21,606 bases of DNA, from assembly GCA_945937975.1 (NCBI GenBank), contig CAMEUD010000010.1, positions 1-21,606 on the forward strand. Reading direction: 5' to 3'. Positions within the stretch are counted from its first letter, which is position 1. Each line of letters begins with the position of its first letter. The notes under the pieces were generated by a model. That model was given only the letters and a program-made list of their open reading frames with translations. It was not told the DNA's origin and did no database searches. Shown one piece after another: positions 1 to 6,889 of this stretch. Source of the DNA: an uncultured Clostridia bacterium (lineage in GTDB: Bacteria; Bacillota; Clostridia; Christensenellales; UBA1242). The position numbers and the translations under genes were made by a program.

Positions 1-130
1 CCTTAGCTTCCGCAATATTGTCCACGGGTGGTTGGATGATATTTTTTAGAAGAAGATGTAAAGGGTGGTTTTACTGAAAGTAACGTATATTGACTGATTC
101 TTGTTGATATTGTGAATAGTAAGTAAAACG
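1..130 (+). other. End of upstream transcript, no assignable gene
   Basis: No convincing gene is visible. The second frame is open from the window edge to a TAG at 47-49 and would give a 15-residue C-terminal tail (LSFRNIVHGWLDDIF), too little to identify. A rho-independent terminator follows at 131-170, so something on the + strand, either a gene cut by the window edge or a non-coding RNA, probably ends here. Confidence 0.25.
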
Positions 131-170
131 AAGTGACTGGGAGTTGTGAAACTGTCAGTCATTTTTTTTT
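131..170 (+). terminator. Rho-independent terminator
   Basis: AAGTGACTG (131-139) pairs with CAGTCATTT (156-164, with one G-T pair) around a 16-nt loop, and the 3' arm runs into a T-tract up to 170. It closes a transcript that enters from the left of the window and isolates the gene at 239. Confidence 0.65.
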
Positions 171-196
171 GATATTTGTGTATTTTTTGTATAGTT

Positions 197-214
197 TTTG
201 TTATTTTTAATTTG
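197..214 (+). promoter_or_regulatory. Variant of the TTTGTTATATTTAA motif
   Basis: TTTGTTATTTTTAATTTG lies about 25 bp before the ATG at 239. It resembles the exact 14-mer TTTGTTATATTTAA found before four other starts in the window and, like two of those, it follows a terminator. A promoter role is inferred from position and recurrence only. Confidence 0.4.
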
Positions 215-238
215 TAGTTTAATTTTAGAAATAATAAT

Positions 239-718
239 ATGGAAGAACAGAAAATTATTAATTTGTCATTTGATGACAAAAAGGTGTCGAAGAAGCGTAT
301 AGGTAATCGTACGATTGTTTCTCTCACTTCTTATCTGAAAGAAGAAAAATTACGCATGTATTTTAATTATATTGGTTTCAGAAACATTCCTGATATTGTT
401 TTGGAAATTCTTGAGAATGGTGGTTATAAGTATGATTACAAGTTACATGGTTGGAAAACAAATACAAGTGGTGTGATTGTATTGAATCAGGATGATGAAG
501 ATAATCAAGATAATGCTTGGCGTATTGCGATGACGAAAGCGAAACTTAATGCGTATAAGAAGGCGTATCGTTGTTTATCAGAAATTGAAAGTTTATTTTT
601 ATCCACAACAAATCTTATTCAAGACAGCGTTGATGAGTTGGTGTATTTGATTAATGAAGAGACAAACGCATTTGAGAGAGTTAAGGAAACTGGTTATTGT
701 GATGTAGATAAACAATAA
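239..718 (+). CDS. Hypothetical protein, 159 aa
   Basis: I do not recognise this protein. It is soluble, with no signal peptide or membrane segment. The N-terminal part is charged (KKVSKKR near residue 15). Residues 90-150 look helical and include AWRIAMTKAKLNAYKKAYRC, followed by an acidic C-terminus. Codon use and AT-richness match its neighbours. It stands alone between the terminator at 131-170 and another at 727-754, so it is probably transcribed as a single gene from the motif at 197-214. The ATG is preceded by an A-rich stretch rather than a Shine-Dalgarno site, as is usual in Bacteroidetes. It is probably a real gene, function unknown. Confidence 0.75.
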   Translation: MEEQKIINLSFDDKKVSKKRIGNRTIVSLTSYLKEEKLRMYFNYIGFRNIPDIVLEILENGGYKYDYKLHGWKTNTSGVIVLNQDDEDNQDNAWRIAMTKAKLNAYKKAYRCLSEIESLFLSTTNLIQDSVDELVYLINEETNAFERVKETGYCDVDKQ

Positions 719-726
719 AATAATTT

Positions 727-754
727 AAATCAGGGCATATACCCTGATTTTTTG
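727..754 (+). terminator. Rho-independent terminator
   Basis: AAATCAGGG (727-735) and CCCTGATTT (742-750) form a perfect 9-bp stem with loop CATATA, followed by T's. It ends the transcript of the gene at 239. The T-tract flows without a break into the TTTGTTATATTTAA motif that precedes guaC. Confidence 0.85.
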
Positions 755-764
755 TTATATTTAA
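751..764 (+). promoter_or_regulatory. TTTGTTATATTTAA motif before guaC
   Basis: This is an exact copy of TTTGTTATATTTAA. It ends 20 bp before the guaC ATG and overlaps the T-tract of the terminator at 727-754. Exact copies also precede the genes at 1972, 11406 and 17315. Such a string should not recur by chance in 21.6 kb. A phage- or host-sigma promoter (TTTG as the -7 core) is the simplest reading, but is not proven. Confidence 0.5.
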
Positions 765-784
765 TTTGTTAATAATTAAATATT

Positions 785-1915
785 ATGAGAATTATTCAAG
801 AAAAACAATTGGATTTCAGTGATGTGCTGATTCAACCGCGTCGTTCAACAATTGAATCAAGAAAATGTGTTGATCTTACAAGAGACTATAAATTCAAGTG
901 GTGTCCTAATGTAATTAAAGGAACTGGTATTATGCAAGCAAATATGGGAACAATCGGTAACTTTGAAGTTTCTAAAAAAATGCTTGATTATGGTTTATTT
1001 GCTTGTTTACATAAACATCATAACATTGAAGATTTAATTTCTTTTTATAAAAAATTAATGAAGGATGGTGATGATAAATGGATGAGATGCCTGTTGGGTA
1101 TTGGACTTCGCGACAATGGTATTGAAAAATTAAGAACTATTAATAATGAACTTGGTATTCAAGTTGGTGTTAAATTTGATGTTCCAAATGGATATATTCC
1201 TCAAGTAAAAGAATCTGTTATTAAACTTCGCGAAGAATTCCCAGATATGTTTATTATGGTTGGTAATGTCGTTACGGGAGATATTACTGAAGATTTGATA
1301 CTTTCAGGTGCAGATGTAGTGTGTGTCGGCGTTGGTGGAGGTTCCGCGTGTCTGACCCGTAAACAAACTGGATGTGGTCGTCCTCAATTATCTGCAGTCA
1401 TTGAGTGTGCGGATTCCGCACATCAAGTTGGTGGAATGGTTTGTTCTGATGGAGGTGTTACTTGTCCTGGAGATGTCGGTAAGGCGTTTGGTGCTGGTGC
1501 GGATATGATTATGATGGGAGGTATGTTTGCTGGAACAGATGAAGCAGATGGAGAGATTATTGAAAAAAGATATGCAACCAATGAAAGATTGGTTCATAGT
1601 TATGGAATTACAGAGTCACATGAGATTGTTTATGAAACCAAGAAATATAAACAATTTTATGGTATGAGTTCAACATTGGCACAAGAAAAGTTTGGTAATG
1701 GTAAACCGTCATATCGTGCGAGTGAAGGTCGTGTCACATTGGTCCCTTATGTTGGAAGTGTTACAGATGTCATTGAAGAAATACTTGGAGGTTTACGAAG
1801 TACGATGTCGTATATAGGTGCCAAAAAACTTAAAGATATCCCTAAACAATGTACATTCTACAGAGTCAATAATCAATTGAACAGAATATATGAAAATACT
1901 ACTATAGGCAAATAA
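785..1915 (+). CDS. guaC: GMP reductase (IMPDH/GMPR family)
   Basis: GMP reductase converts GMP to IMP and ammonia using NADPH, in the cytosol. The 376-aa product covers the whole (beta/alpha)8 IMPDH/GMPR fold and is slightly longer than typical GuaC (about 330-350 aa). The active-site loop reads VGVGGGSACLTRKQTGCGRP (181-200) with C189 at the catalytic position, then the GMPR-like QLSAVIECADSAH. Phosphate-binding SDGGV (221-225) and GGMFAG (245-250) follow, then FYGMSS (291-296) and ASEGR (312-316), which favour GMP reductase over IMP dehydrogenase, and no CBS domains are present. The loop has GGGSA where the family usually has GPGSV or GPGSI. The gene is a single unit between two terminators. 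In a phage it would shift guanine nucleotides toward IMP, complementing the nearby thymidine kinase. This role is inferred. Confidence 0.92.
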   Translation: MRIIQEKQLDFSDVLIQPRRSTIESRKCVDLTRDYKFKWCPNVIKGTGIMQANMGTIGNFEVSKKMLDYGLFACLHKHHNIEDLISFYKKLMKDGDDKWMRCLLGIGLRDNGIEKLRTINNELGIQVGVKFDVPNGYIPQVKESVIKLREEFPDMFIMVGNVVTGDITEDLILSGADVVCVGVGGGSACLTRKQTGCGRPQLSAVIECADSAHQVGGMVCSDGGVTCPGDVGKAFGAGADMIMMGGMFAGTDEADGEIIEKRYATNERLVHSYGITESHEIVYETKKYKQFYGMSSTLAQEKFGNGKPSYRASEGRVTLVPYVGSVTDVIEEILGGLRSTMSYIGAKKLKDIPKQCTFYRVNNQLNRIYENTTIGK

Positions 1916-1944
1916 AAAAGGTGGAGGGATAACCCCACCTTTTG
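1916..1944 (+). terminator. Rho-independent terminator after guaC
   Basis: AAAAGGTGG (1916-1924) pairs with CCACCTTTT (1935-1943). It starts directly after the guaC stop codon. As at 727-754, its T-tract merges with a TTTGTTATATTTAA motif. Confidence 0.85.
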
Positions 1945-1954
1945 TTATATTTAA
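1941..1954 (+). promoter_or_regulatory. TTTGTTATATTTAA motif before the tdk operon
   Basis: An exact copy of the 14-mer, fused to the guaC terminator and ending 17 bp before the ATG at 1972. It is the best candidate for the promoter of the operon 1972-4590, since no host-type TTG/TAnnTTTG promoter is seen here. Confidence 0.5.
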
Positions 1955-1971
1955 TATATAGAAATTAAAAT

Positions 1972-2094
1972 ATGTACACATTACTGAATTTGATTACTGG
2001 TACCACTTATGGTATATTTGAAAGTGAAGAAAAGGCAGATGCATTTCGATTAACATTAGATGATTTTTTTAATTGGGATATTGATATAATTTAA
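1972..2094 (+). CDS. Hypothetical mini-protein, 40 aa
   Basis: The short ORF encodes MYTLLNLITGTTYGIFESEE then KADAFRLTLDDFFNWDIDII. I do not recognise it, but the composition is protein-like and the reading frame fits exactly between the motif at 1941-1954 and the next gene, 10 bp downstream. It has no membrane segment. It is the first gene of the tdk operon. Its shape (an initial beta-rich part, then a helix with EKADAFR) resembles small single-domain phage proteins of unknown role. Confidence 0.55.
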   Translation: MYTLLNLITGTTYGIFESEEKADAFRLTLDDFFNWDIDII

Positions 2095-2104
2095 CATTTA
2101 AGAT

Positions 2105-2254
2105 ATGAAAACATATATTTATAAATCTATAATTTTAAATAAATTAATTGATAATAGTAGATTAAATGTATTAGGCCGACAAGGTTGGGAACTTTGTGGT
2201 TTTTCACAAGACCAAAATGATTATATATATTATTTTAAAAAACCAAATGAGTAA
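2105..2254 (+). CDS. DUF4177-like mini-protein, 49 aa
   Basis: The product starts MKTYIYKSIILNKL, continues with LNVLGRQGWELCGFSQ and ends IYYFKKPNE. The pattern 'LN.LG..GWEL.GF ... YYFKKP' matches small DUF4177-type proteins, in which a helix followed by a GWEL turn leads into two strands. Their function is not established. The stop codon overlaps the tdk start (ATGAGTAA), so the two are likely translationally coupled. Assignment is by eye from the pattern only. Confidence 0.6.
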   Translation: MKTYIYKSIILNKLIDNSRLNVLGRQGWELCGFSQDQNDYIYYFKKPNE

Positions 2255-2816
2255 AGTTATTTTTAATTATGGGTGTATGGGGAGTGGTAAAACTTCTAAA
2301 CTATTAACGAAATTCAACACATATAAACGAAGAAACAAAAATCCTTTGATAATAAAACCTTGTCTAGATGATAGAGAAGGAAATTTTATTGGTTGGGGTG
2401 TTACTAAATCAAGAATCACTAAATATGAAGAACCGACATTTTATTTTAAGGATTTGGAAAAGGAAATTGAGAAATTAGAATTTGGTGTTTTGTTTGTTGA
2501 TGAAGTTCAATTTCTGAATAGAAATGATATTCTGACATTATGTCGTATCGCAGACGAAAAAGATATAGATGTATTTTGCTATGGGTTAAAAACTGATGTG
2601 TCTGGAAATTTATTCGAAGGAAGTAAACATCTGTTGGCATTGGCAGATGAGATTAAAGAAATAGAAACATTATGTGAGATTGAAAACTGTTCCTGTAATG
2701 CAGTATGTCATATCAGATATATAAACGGTAAACGAGATTATAGTAATAAAAGTATTGCGATTGAAAAAGATAACATAACTTATAAATCCGTTTGTAGAAA
2801 ACATTGGCTAATATGA
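2247..2816 (+). CDS. tdk: Thymidine kinase (type II)
   Basis: It phosphorylates thymidine to dTMP with ATP, in the salvage pathway. From the ATG at 2247 the protein has 189 aa, the usual size. Walker A is GCMGSGKT (residues 9-16). The Walker B and catalytic glutamate region is FVDEVQFL (83-90). The lasso and substrate-binding segment is CYGLKTDVSGNLFEGSKHLL (111-130), then ALADEI. Zinc-site cysteines appear around 143-154 and at C183 and H186. An upstream in-frame start at 2196 lies inside the preceding gene and would place extra residues before the beta strand leading to Walker A, so 2247 is preferred. Its stop overlaps the next gene by 4 bp. Phage Tdk enzymes raise the dTTP supply during replication. 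Confidence 0.95.
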   Translation: MSKVIFNYGCMGSGKTSKLLTKFNTYKRRNKNPLIIKPCLDDREGNFIGWGVTKSRITKYEEPTFYFKDLEKEIEKLEFGVLFVDEVQFLNRNDILTLCRIADEKDIDVFCYGLKTDVSGNLFEGSKHLLALADEIKEIETLCEIENCSCNAVCHIRYINGKRDYSNKSIAIEKDNITYKSVCRKHWLI

Positions 2817-3424
2817 AAGAGAAAAAAATTACACAAAGATGGAAAGAACTTCCATATTTATATAAAGTCCAATTGATATCATATTTGGTTGCGGGTATCT
2901 GTGGTGCAATTTCATATCCGTTAACAACTAAAATGATTTATAGTTCTGTAGATACAAATGTTCTTGCTGAAAGATTAGTATTGTCTAGTTGCATAGGTTT
3001 GGTTTTATCATGGGCTTGGTTAATGATACAAGAAAAATTATTTAAATACTTTATACATTTTACAATGATAGAATTTATATCATTTGTTGGACTAATAGGG
3101 TATGTTATTATGTGTCAAGATTATAACGGTTATCTGATATGGTCAACTATTATAGGTGCAACTATTGGTCATATAGTTAGTGGTGGCGGTCAAAAACTAC
3201 ATCAAAAAATAACTGACAATGAACAATATCGTACAGATTACGGATTCTTTATTGAAATCATAGCTTCGATTGGTGTTCTTTTAGGATCTGCAATTGCTGT
3301 TGTGATTCCATTTTCAGTTACAACCGCGTTTTTAATCTTATTAGTTTCGGTTATGTTTTTTCAGATGATGGACATTTATGTATATAAAGAAGTAAAAAAA
3401 AGAGATAAAATAAAAAATATTTAA
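2813..3424 (+). CDS. Polytopic membrane protein, 203 aa
   Basis: I cannot assign a family. About six hydrophobic segments are visible: roughly residues 22-38, 55-72, 83-102, 107-122, 147-165 and 167-188, separated by short loops, with a basic C-terminal tail (KEVKKRDKIKN). The N-terminus is charged and cytoplasmic-looking. The ATG at 2813 overlaps the tdk stop (ATGA), which supports this start and translational coupling; an in-frame TTG at 2804 is less likely. A transporter or an envelope-modifying phage protein are both possible. No transporter signature is recognisable. Confidence 0.75.
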   Translation: MKEKKITQRWKELPYLYKVQLISYLVAGICGAISYPLTTKMIYSSVDTNVLAERLVLSSCIGLVLSWAWLMIQEKLFKYFIHFTMIEFISFVGLIGYVIMCQDYNGYLIWSTIIGATIGHIVSGGGQKLHQKITDNEQYRTDYGFFIEIIASIGVLLGSAIAVVIPFSVTTAFLILLVSVMFFQMMDIYVYKEVKKRDKIKNI

Positions 3425-3425
3425 T

Positions 3426-3635
3426 ATGAGCACTTTATTATTAATTTTATTAGTTATTTATATAACATTCAATGAATTGAGAACATACAATCTTAATAAA
3501 AAAAATAAAGCAATTAAAAATGATATTGAAAATATATTAGATTGTTGTAATTTACATTATTGGAATTCAGATATGGATGATAGTGATGATTTATTTTTAA
3601 ACTATGAAAAGAAAACCAATACCAAAAACGATTAG
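3426..3635 (+). CDS. Small single-pass membrane protein, 69 aa
   Basis: Residues 3-15 (TLLLILLVIYITF) form one N-terminal membrane anchor, followed by a basic stretch and an acidic C-terminal part (DMDDSDDLF). It starts 1 bp after the previous stop and its 3' end overlaps the HNH gene by 32 bp, so it belongs to the same operon. Function unknown. A role with the preceding polytopic membrane protein is only a guess from proximity. Confidence 0.6.
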   Translation: MSTLLLILLVIYITFNELRTYNLNKKNKAIKNDIENILDCCNLHYWNSDMDDSDDLFLNYEKKTNTKND

Positions 3636-3975
3636 GGAACAAGTTTATAATAAATATAATGGACATTGTGCATATTGTGGTTGCGAACTTCTATATAAAG
3701 ATATGCAAGTTGACCATGTGATATCTGTTTGTTATAATCATTTCAGAAAGGAATTGGATGATATTAATACAATAGATAACTTAATGCCAAGTTGTAGACA
3801 ATGTAATTATTATAAAGAAGGAAGTACCATCGAAGGATTTAGAAAAAAATTAAAATCCTTAATGGAAAGAGTGAAAAAACCATTTATATACAGACTTGCT
3901 GAAAAATATAATATGGTTAAGGAATCTGAATGGGATGGTAAATTTTATTTCGAAAAAGTGAAAGAAAATATTTAA
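3604..3975 (+). CDS. HNH endonuclease, 123 aa
   Basis: A compact HNH nuclease. The zinc ribbon half CAYCG (C22, C25) is followed by the catalytic VDH (D37, H38), then N59 in DNLMPSC and C64xxC67-N68, which is the C-x2-C...DH...N...C-x2-C-N layout of the HNH/McrA group. The C-terminal tail (residues 75-123) is basic and helical and may bind DNA. The gene overlaps the preceding one by 32 bp, as free-standing phage HNH genes often do. It could be a homing endonuclease or a DNA-processing nuclease; there is no intron or disrupted gene nearby to decide. A second, unrelated-length HNH gene sits at 11839. Confidence 0.88.
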   Translation: MKRKPIPKTIREQVYNKYNGHCAYCGCELLYKDMQVDHVISVCYNHFRKELDDINTIDNLMPSCRQCNYYKEGSTIEGFRKKLKSLMERVKKPFIYRLAEKYNMVKESEWDGKFYFEKVKENI

Positions 3976-4029
3976 AATAAATAAACTTTTTTTAAAAAAA
4001 TAAGTCTAACTATAAAAGATTTTAACATT

Positions 4030-4590
4030 ATGAGAAATATTATATTTATATTAATGGTATTGATAATGTCTTCTGGATGTTCAACAACCGCTCAGTCATA
4101 TTATACTGATTATGAAGAAATCTATTATGATTATGTAATTAATGGTGTTATAACACATCCTGAATTTGTTAATGATGGTACATATTCATATCATATCATT
4201 GGTCATTATCCTACTAATGTTTATTGGGAGTTAATTCCTTATGGTGATGTATATTTATTTAATACAAGTATGGTAAAAATACGAATATTTGTACACCCAC
4301 AAAGATATATTTATTATAATCATACATTATATCATCGTTATTATCCCGATAGACACTGGTATGAACGACATCACATGCACTATAAACCACATCACAGACA
4401 TGGCGTTTCAAATGGATATGGACATAGACGACCTGTGGTTGGTAATGGAGGTAGAAGACCAAATTTTAATAACCAGTATTCAAGACCACATAACAATCAT
4501 TCAAGACCAAGTGTGAACCAACATAGAAGACCAAATATTAATAACCATTCTTCAAGACCATCACAAAATTCAGGTGGAAGAAGACGTTAA
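4030..4590 (+). CDS. Secreted lipoprotein with His/Tyr/Arg-rich tail, 186 aa
   Basis: The N-terminus MRNIIFILMVLIMSSGC is a lipoprotein signal with lipobox SSGC (C17). Residues 23-95 are Tyr-rich and probably beta-structured. From about 95 the chain becomes extremely His/Tyr/Arg-rich (HRYYPDRHWYERHHMHYKPH), and from about 130 Asn/Arg/Pro/Ser-rich with repeated 'RRPN' and 'SRP' units. The lipoprotein would be anchored in the envelope with a flexible, basic, metal-binding-looking tail. The role is unknown; surface exclusion, metal binding or wall interaction are guesses. It is the last gene of the 1972-4590 operon, 54 bp after the HNH gene and followed by a strong terminator. Confidence 0.75.
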   Translation: MRNIIFILMVLIMSSGCSTTAQSYYTDYEEIYYDYVINGVITHPEFVNDGTYSYHIIGHYPTNVYWELIPYGDVYLFNTSMVKIRIFVHPQRYIYYNHTLYHRYYPDRHWYERHHMHYKPHHRHGVSNGYGHRRPVVGNGGRRPNFNNQYSRPHNNHSRPSVNQHRRPNINNHSSRPSQNSGGRRR

Positions 4591-4620
4591 AAAAAAGGAG
4601 AACATTTGTTCTCCTTATTT
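4591..4620 (+). terminator. Rho-independent terminator
   Basis: AAGGAGAAC (4595-4603) and GTTCTCCTT (4608-4616) form a perfect 9-bp stem with loop ATTT. The A-tract before and the short T-run after suggest it could work in both directions. It closes the tdk operon. Confidence 0.85.
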
Positions 4621-4661
4621 CATTATGGTAGGAGAAGTTTGGAAAGGAGAAAGAAAAAAAA

Positions 4662-4853
4662 ATGGCAAGTAAATTTAAACTTGGTGACATGTTCACTAAA
4701 AAATATACACGAGATACAATACAATTGGAGATATATGAAATTACTTATAGTCCAATTGAACCAGTATATAAATTAAAACCGATAAGATTATGTGGTGACA
4801 ATGTTATACTTGGAGAAGAAGCATTAATAGAATTATATAATAAAATTAACTAA
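4662..4853 (+). CDS. Hypothetical small protein, 63 aa
   Basis: Small beta-rich protein beginning MASKFKLGDMFTKKYTRDTI and including LEIYEITYSPIEPVYKLKPI. The pattern 'F..GD.F.......YEI......PVYKL' suggests an SH3-like barrel, by appearance only. Unusually for this window, a good Shine-Dalgarno sequence (AAAGGAGA, 4643-4650) precedes the start by 11 nt. It lies just after the terminator at 4591-4620, so it needs its own promoter or read-through. Confidence 0.65.
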   Translation: MASKFKLGDMFTKKYTRDTIQLEIYEITYSPIEPVYKLKPIRLCGDNVILGEEALIELYNKIN

Positions 4854-5164
4854 TATTATATGTAAAGAGTAGTCAAAATAAGATTATATCCAAACAAAAC
4901 ACCCGACATTTATTTGTACGATTACGATTTCATCATTGTTTAATTTTACCACATTAGGTATTTTCATATATTCTGAAAAAAAAAAATCATTAAAAAGTTG
5001 TATAGTTCAATTTTTTTTTCTATCTTTGCAATGTGATTAAAACAATAGATAAAAAAAATAATCAAATAAACTAAATTTTTATCCATATTTTGTTATTATT
5101 ATAATAAATAAAAAATTATGAAATGTTGTAGATAATGAAATATATGACTTAAAAAAATTATTAA
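4854..5164 (+). other. Gene-free spacer with ACGATTACGA repeat and promoter
   Basis: These 311 bases hold no credible gene; two tiny ORFs (ATG at 5119 and 5134) encode only 5 codons each. The spacer contains TACGATTACGATTTCAT (4917-4933), a repeat type seen upstream of other promoters, a host-type promoter at 4998-5028, and TTTTGTTATTATTATAA (about 5090-5106), a loose relative of the TTTGTTATATTTAA motif. The leader from the promoter to the gene at 5165 would be about 130 nt, the longest in the window. Confidence 0.5.
4998..5028 (+). promoter_or_regulatory. Bacteroidetes-type promoter
   Basis: TTG (4998-5000), 20 bp, then TATCTTTG (5021-5028) match the Bacteroidetes primary-sigma consensus (-33 TTG, -7 TAnnTTTG). 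The following CAATGTGATTAAA is shared with the promoters at 10296-10326 and 10848-10879. The next clear gene starts at 5165, so the leader is unusually long. Confidence 0.75.
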
Positions 5165-5407
5165 ATGAACAGAATTAAAACATATTGGAAAGAATTGGAT
5201 ATTGGTAAATGGCCTTTGTATCTAAATTTTTTATTGTTCTTGATTATGTTTGGGTGCAAACTATCAGGTCAAGAAATTGAATGGAGTTTAGTATTCCTAC
5301 CCGTTTATTCCACAATTATAACGACATTTGTCGCTGAATGTTTTCATCATTTGGAAATGTACATTATAGATTTTATAATTGGTTTTTTAGAATCACGTAA
5401 TTATTAA
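5165..5407 (+). CDS. Small membrane protein, 80 aa
   Basis: Two hydrophobic segments (residues 17-31, YLYLNFLLFLIMFG-like, and about 42-56, VFLPVYSTIITTFVA) are followed by a partly amphipathic C-terminus. A charged N-terminus (MNRIKTYWKELDIGKW) fits an inner-membrane protein. I do not recognise the family. The nucleotidyltransferase-like gene follows 17 bp later, probably in the same transcript led by the promoter at 4998-5028. Confidence 0.6.
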   Translation: MNRIKTYWKELDIGKWPLYLNFLLFLIMFGCKLSGQEIEWSLVFLPVYSTIITTFVAECFHHLEMYIIDFIIGFLESRNY

Positions 5408-5424
5408 CTTAAAATTAATTTACA

Positions 5425-5850
5425 ATGGATTATAATTATTTATACAAAAAAGGTATGGATATTCTCATTAAACGAATGCACTTTAAACCAACAGATATTA
5501 AGTTGACAGGAAGTGTGGCATTGGCAATGTATGGTTTACAACCACAAAGAGAACCACATGACATTGATATATGTGTGAGACAAAATTCGGAATCATTGGG
5601 TTGTCTGAAATTTATTGCTGAAGTATTTCAAACAAATCAACGTTCAACACTCACAGATGTGTACGCATTTCAAATTGATGATATTATTTTCAATGTCTGG
5701 GTTGAAGATGATGTAACAACTGCAATTACAGATTCTGCTACGGGTGTATATATTGACACACCAATGCATATATTTAATACGAAAAAATCGTACAACAGAT
5801 TAAAGGATATAAAAGACTTATCAGATATTGCAAAATTAATTTTAAGTTAA
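5425..5850 (+). CDS. Nucleotidyltransferase-fold protein, 141 aa
   Basis: Contains the hallmark of the DNA polymerase beta-like nucleotidyltransferase superfamily: KLTGSVALAMYGL (residues 26-38, with the GS motif at 29-30) followed by REPHDIDICV (42-51, with the metal-binding pair D46 and D48). The C-terminal YNRLKDIKDLSDIAKL resembles the helix that follows the core in AbiEii/MNT-like members. It is a single-domain enzyme of the size expected for this group. Members transfer nucleotides to proteins, tRNA or small molecules, and several are toxins or their regulators. No HEPN or AbiEi partner is next to it. Substrate unknown. Confidence 0.72.
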   Translation: MDYNYLYKKGMDILIKRMHFKPTDIKLTGSVALAMYGLQPQREPHDIDICVRQNSESLGCLKFIAEVFQTNQRSTLTDVYAFQIDDIIFNVWVEDDVTTAITDSATGVYIDTPMHIFNTKKSYNRLKDIKDLSDIAKLILS

Positions 5851-5865
5851 TCTCTAACTACAGAA

Positions 5866-6015
5866 ATGAAAACATATATTATTAATAGTCTATGGATACT
5901 TTTTGAATGGTATTTAAGAATTGCAACTGCAATTAGTCTAATCATCGCAATAATTATAAGTATTATTGGACCAATAGTTTTAATATTTTGGGTATTAAGT
6001 AAAATTTATGTTTAA
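5866..6015 (+). CDS. Mini membrane protein, 49 aa
   Basis: The ORF encodes MKTYIINSLWILFEWYLRIA then a run of Ile, Leu and Val to the end (ISLIIAIIISIIGPIVLIFW). One long or two short membrane segments cover nearly the whole chain. It starts 15 bp after the previous gene, preceded by A-rich sequence like its neighbours. Function unknown; holin-like size and hydrophobicity are noted, but there are no lysis genes nearby. Confidence 0.5.
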   Translation: MKTYIINSLWILFEWYLRIATAISLIIAIIISIIGPIVLIFWVLSKIYV

Positions 6016-6030
6016 TTTAAAAATTTAAAA

Positions 6031-6201
6031 ATGAATCAGAAAGAAATTGACGAACTGTATGCGAAATCGCTCGGTTATGACACATTTAATTACAATGACA
6101 AACAGTCTCGTAATGAAAAAGAAAAGTATAATGTCATTGAATTGTGGGAAAAAACTTTAGAAGAAAAAACAAAAAAATATAAAGATAACCTATATGAATA
6201 A
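6031..6201 (+). CDS. Hypothetical small protein, 56 aa
   Basis: A charged, helical product: MNQKEIDELYAKSLGYDTFN, then NDKQSRNEKEKYNVIELWEK, then a Lys/Glu-rich tail. It has no membrane or signal segment. Its end overlaps the following start by 8 bp (ATGAATAA), suggesting coupled translation with the 229-aa gene. Family not recognised. Confidence 0.55.
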   Translation: MNQKEIDELYAKSLGYDTFNYNDKQSRNEKEKYNVIELWEKTLEEKTKKYKDNLYE

Positions 6202-6883
6202 AAATCATAAATGTTCTGACTTTGAAGAAATGTTAATGTGGACCAGTTACAGATATTGTATAGGCAGACATACTTATGTGATTACAATGGCTGATGATAT
6301 TGGGAAACATTATTATAATAAATTGAGTAAAGAACGAAAAGAGTTCACAGCACAAGATATTCGTAATGAAATTATGACTCATTTATCATATCTTCCATTT
6401 TCTTTTCGTATTCATCGTACATATAATGATGACAATTTCAATCCCATCAGTGCATTATTTAATTTTTTTGAAAGGGAGAATATTTCTTCATTAGAAGAAT
6501 TGGCATCTGTTGCAAATCTTGAGTATGATGCTCATAAAGATGAATACTATTTTGATAAAATTGAATCAACATACAATTCTTTTATATCAAAAATGGACAT
6601 AGATGATTTGCTTCCTTGGGAAAATTTGGCGAGTCTGTTTAATGTTGATAACCATAAGTTACTTACATTGAAAGATGGAACAACAATTGAAGGTTATAAA
6701 TGTTGGAGAAATAAAGTTGTACCCGTAAAGAATAAAATGGATCAATCCAAAAATATCAAATATTACACTACAGCGGAATTTGGTTGGGAAGAAGTATGGA
6801 AATCTGTAGATGAAACAATTTCAGGTAATAAAAATTTATTTATCCCAACAGAAAATATTGTAAAAATTGAAAACTTAAAATAA
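6194..6883 (+). CDS. Hypothetical protein, 229 aa
   Basis: Soluble protein of unknown function. The N-terminal third contains EEMLMWTSYRYCIGRHTYVI, then MADDIGKHYYNKLSKERKEF and AQDIRNEI. A 'WTSYRY..GRHTYV ... DI' pattern recurs in small phage and Firmicutes proteins of unknown role, from memory. The middle has an acidic stretch with LPWENLASLFN near residue 140, and the C-terminal half is beta-like (LKDGTTIEGYKCWRNKVVPV). It overlaps the preceding mini-gene and is followed 6 bp later by the next, so it lies in an operon. No catalytic motif is evident. Confidence 0.7.
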   Translation: MNKNHKCSDFEEMLMWTSYRYCIGRHTYVITMADDIGKHYYNKLSKERKEFTAQDIRNEIMTHLSYLPFSFRIHRTYNDDNFNPISALFNFFERENISSLEELASVANLEYDAHKDEYYFDKIESTYNSFISKMDIDDLLPWENLASLFNVDNHKLLTLKDGTTIEGYKCWRNKVVPVKNKMDQSKNIKYYTTAEFGWEEVWKSVDETISGNKNLFIPTENIVKIENLK

Positions 6884-6889
6884 AATATT

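Noticed and set aside
46..327. Minus-strand ORF of 93 aa
   Set aside because: It runs through a terminator and into the start of the + strand gene at 239; AT-rich chance frame.
3986..4004. AT-only palindrome CTTTTTTTAAAAAAATAAG after the first HNH gene
   Set aside because: Too weak and AT-only to call a terminator; the next gene is close and likely co-transcribed.
4625..4672. 15-codon ORF overlapping the start of the gene at 4662
   Set aside because: Starts right after a terminator; composition (Lys/Gly/Glu) comes from the purine-rich Shine-Dalgarno region, so a leader peptide cannot be supported.
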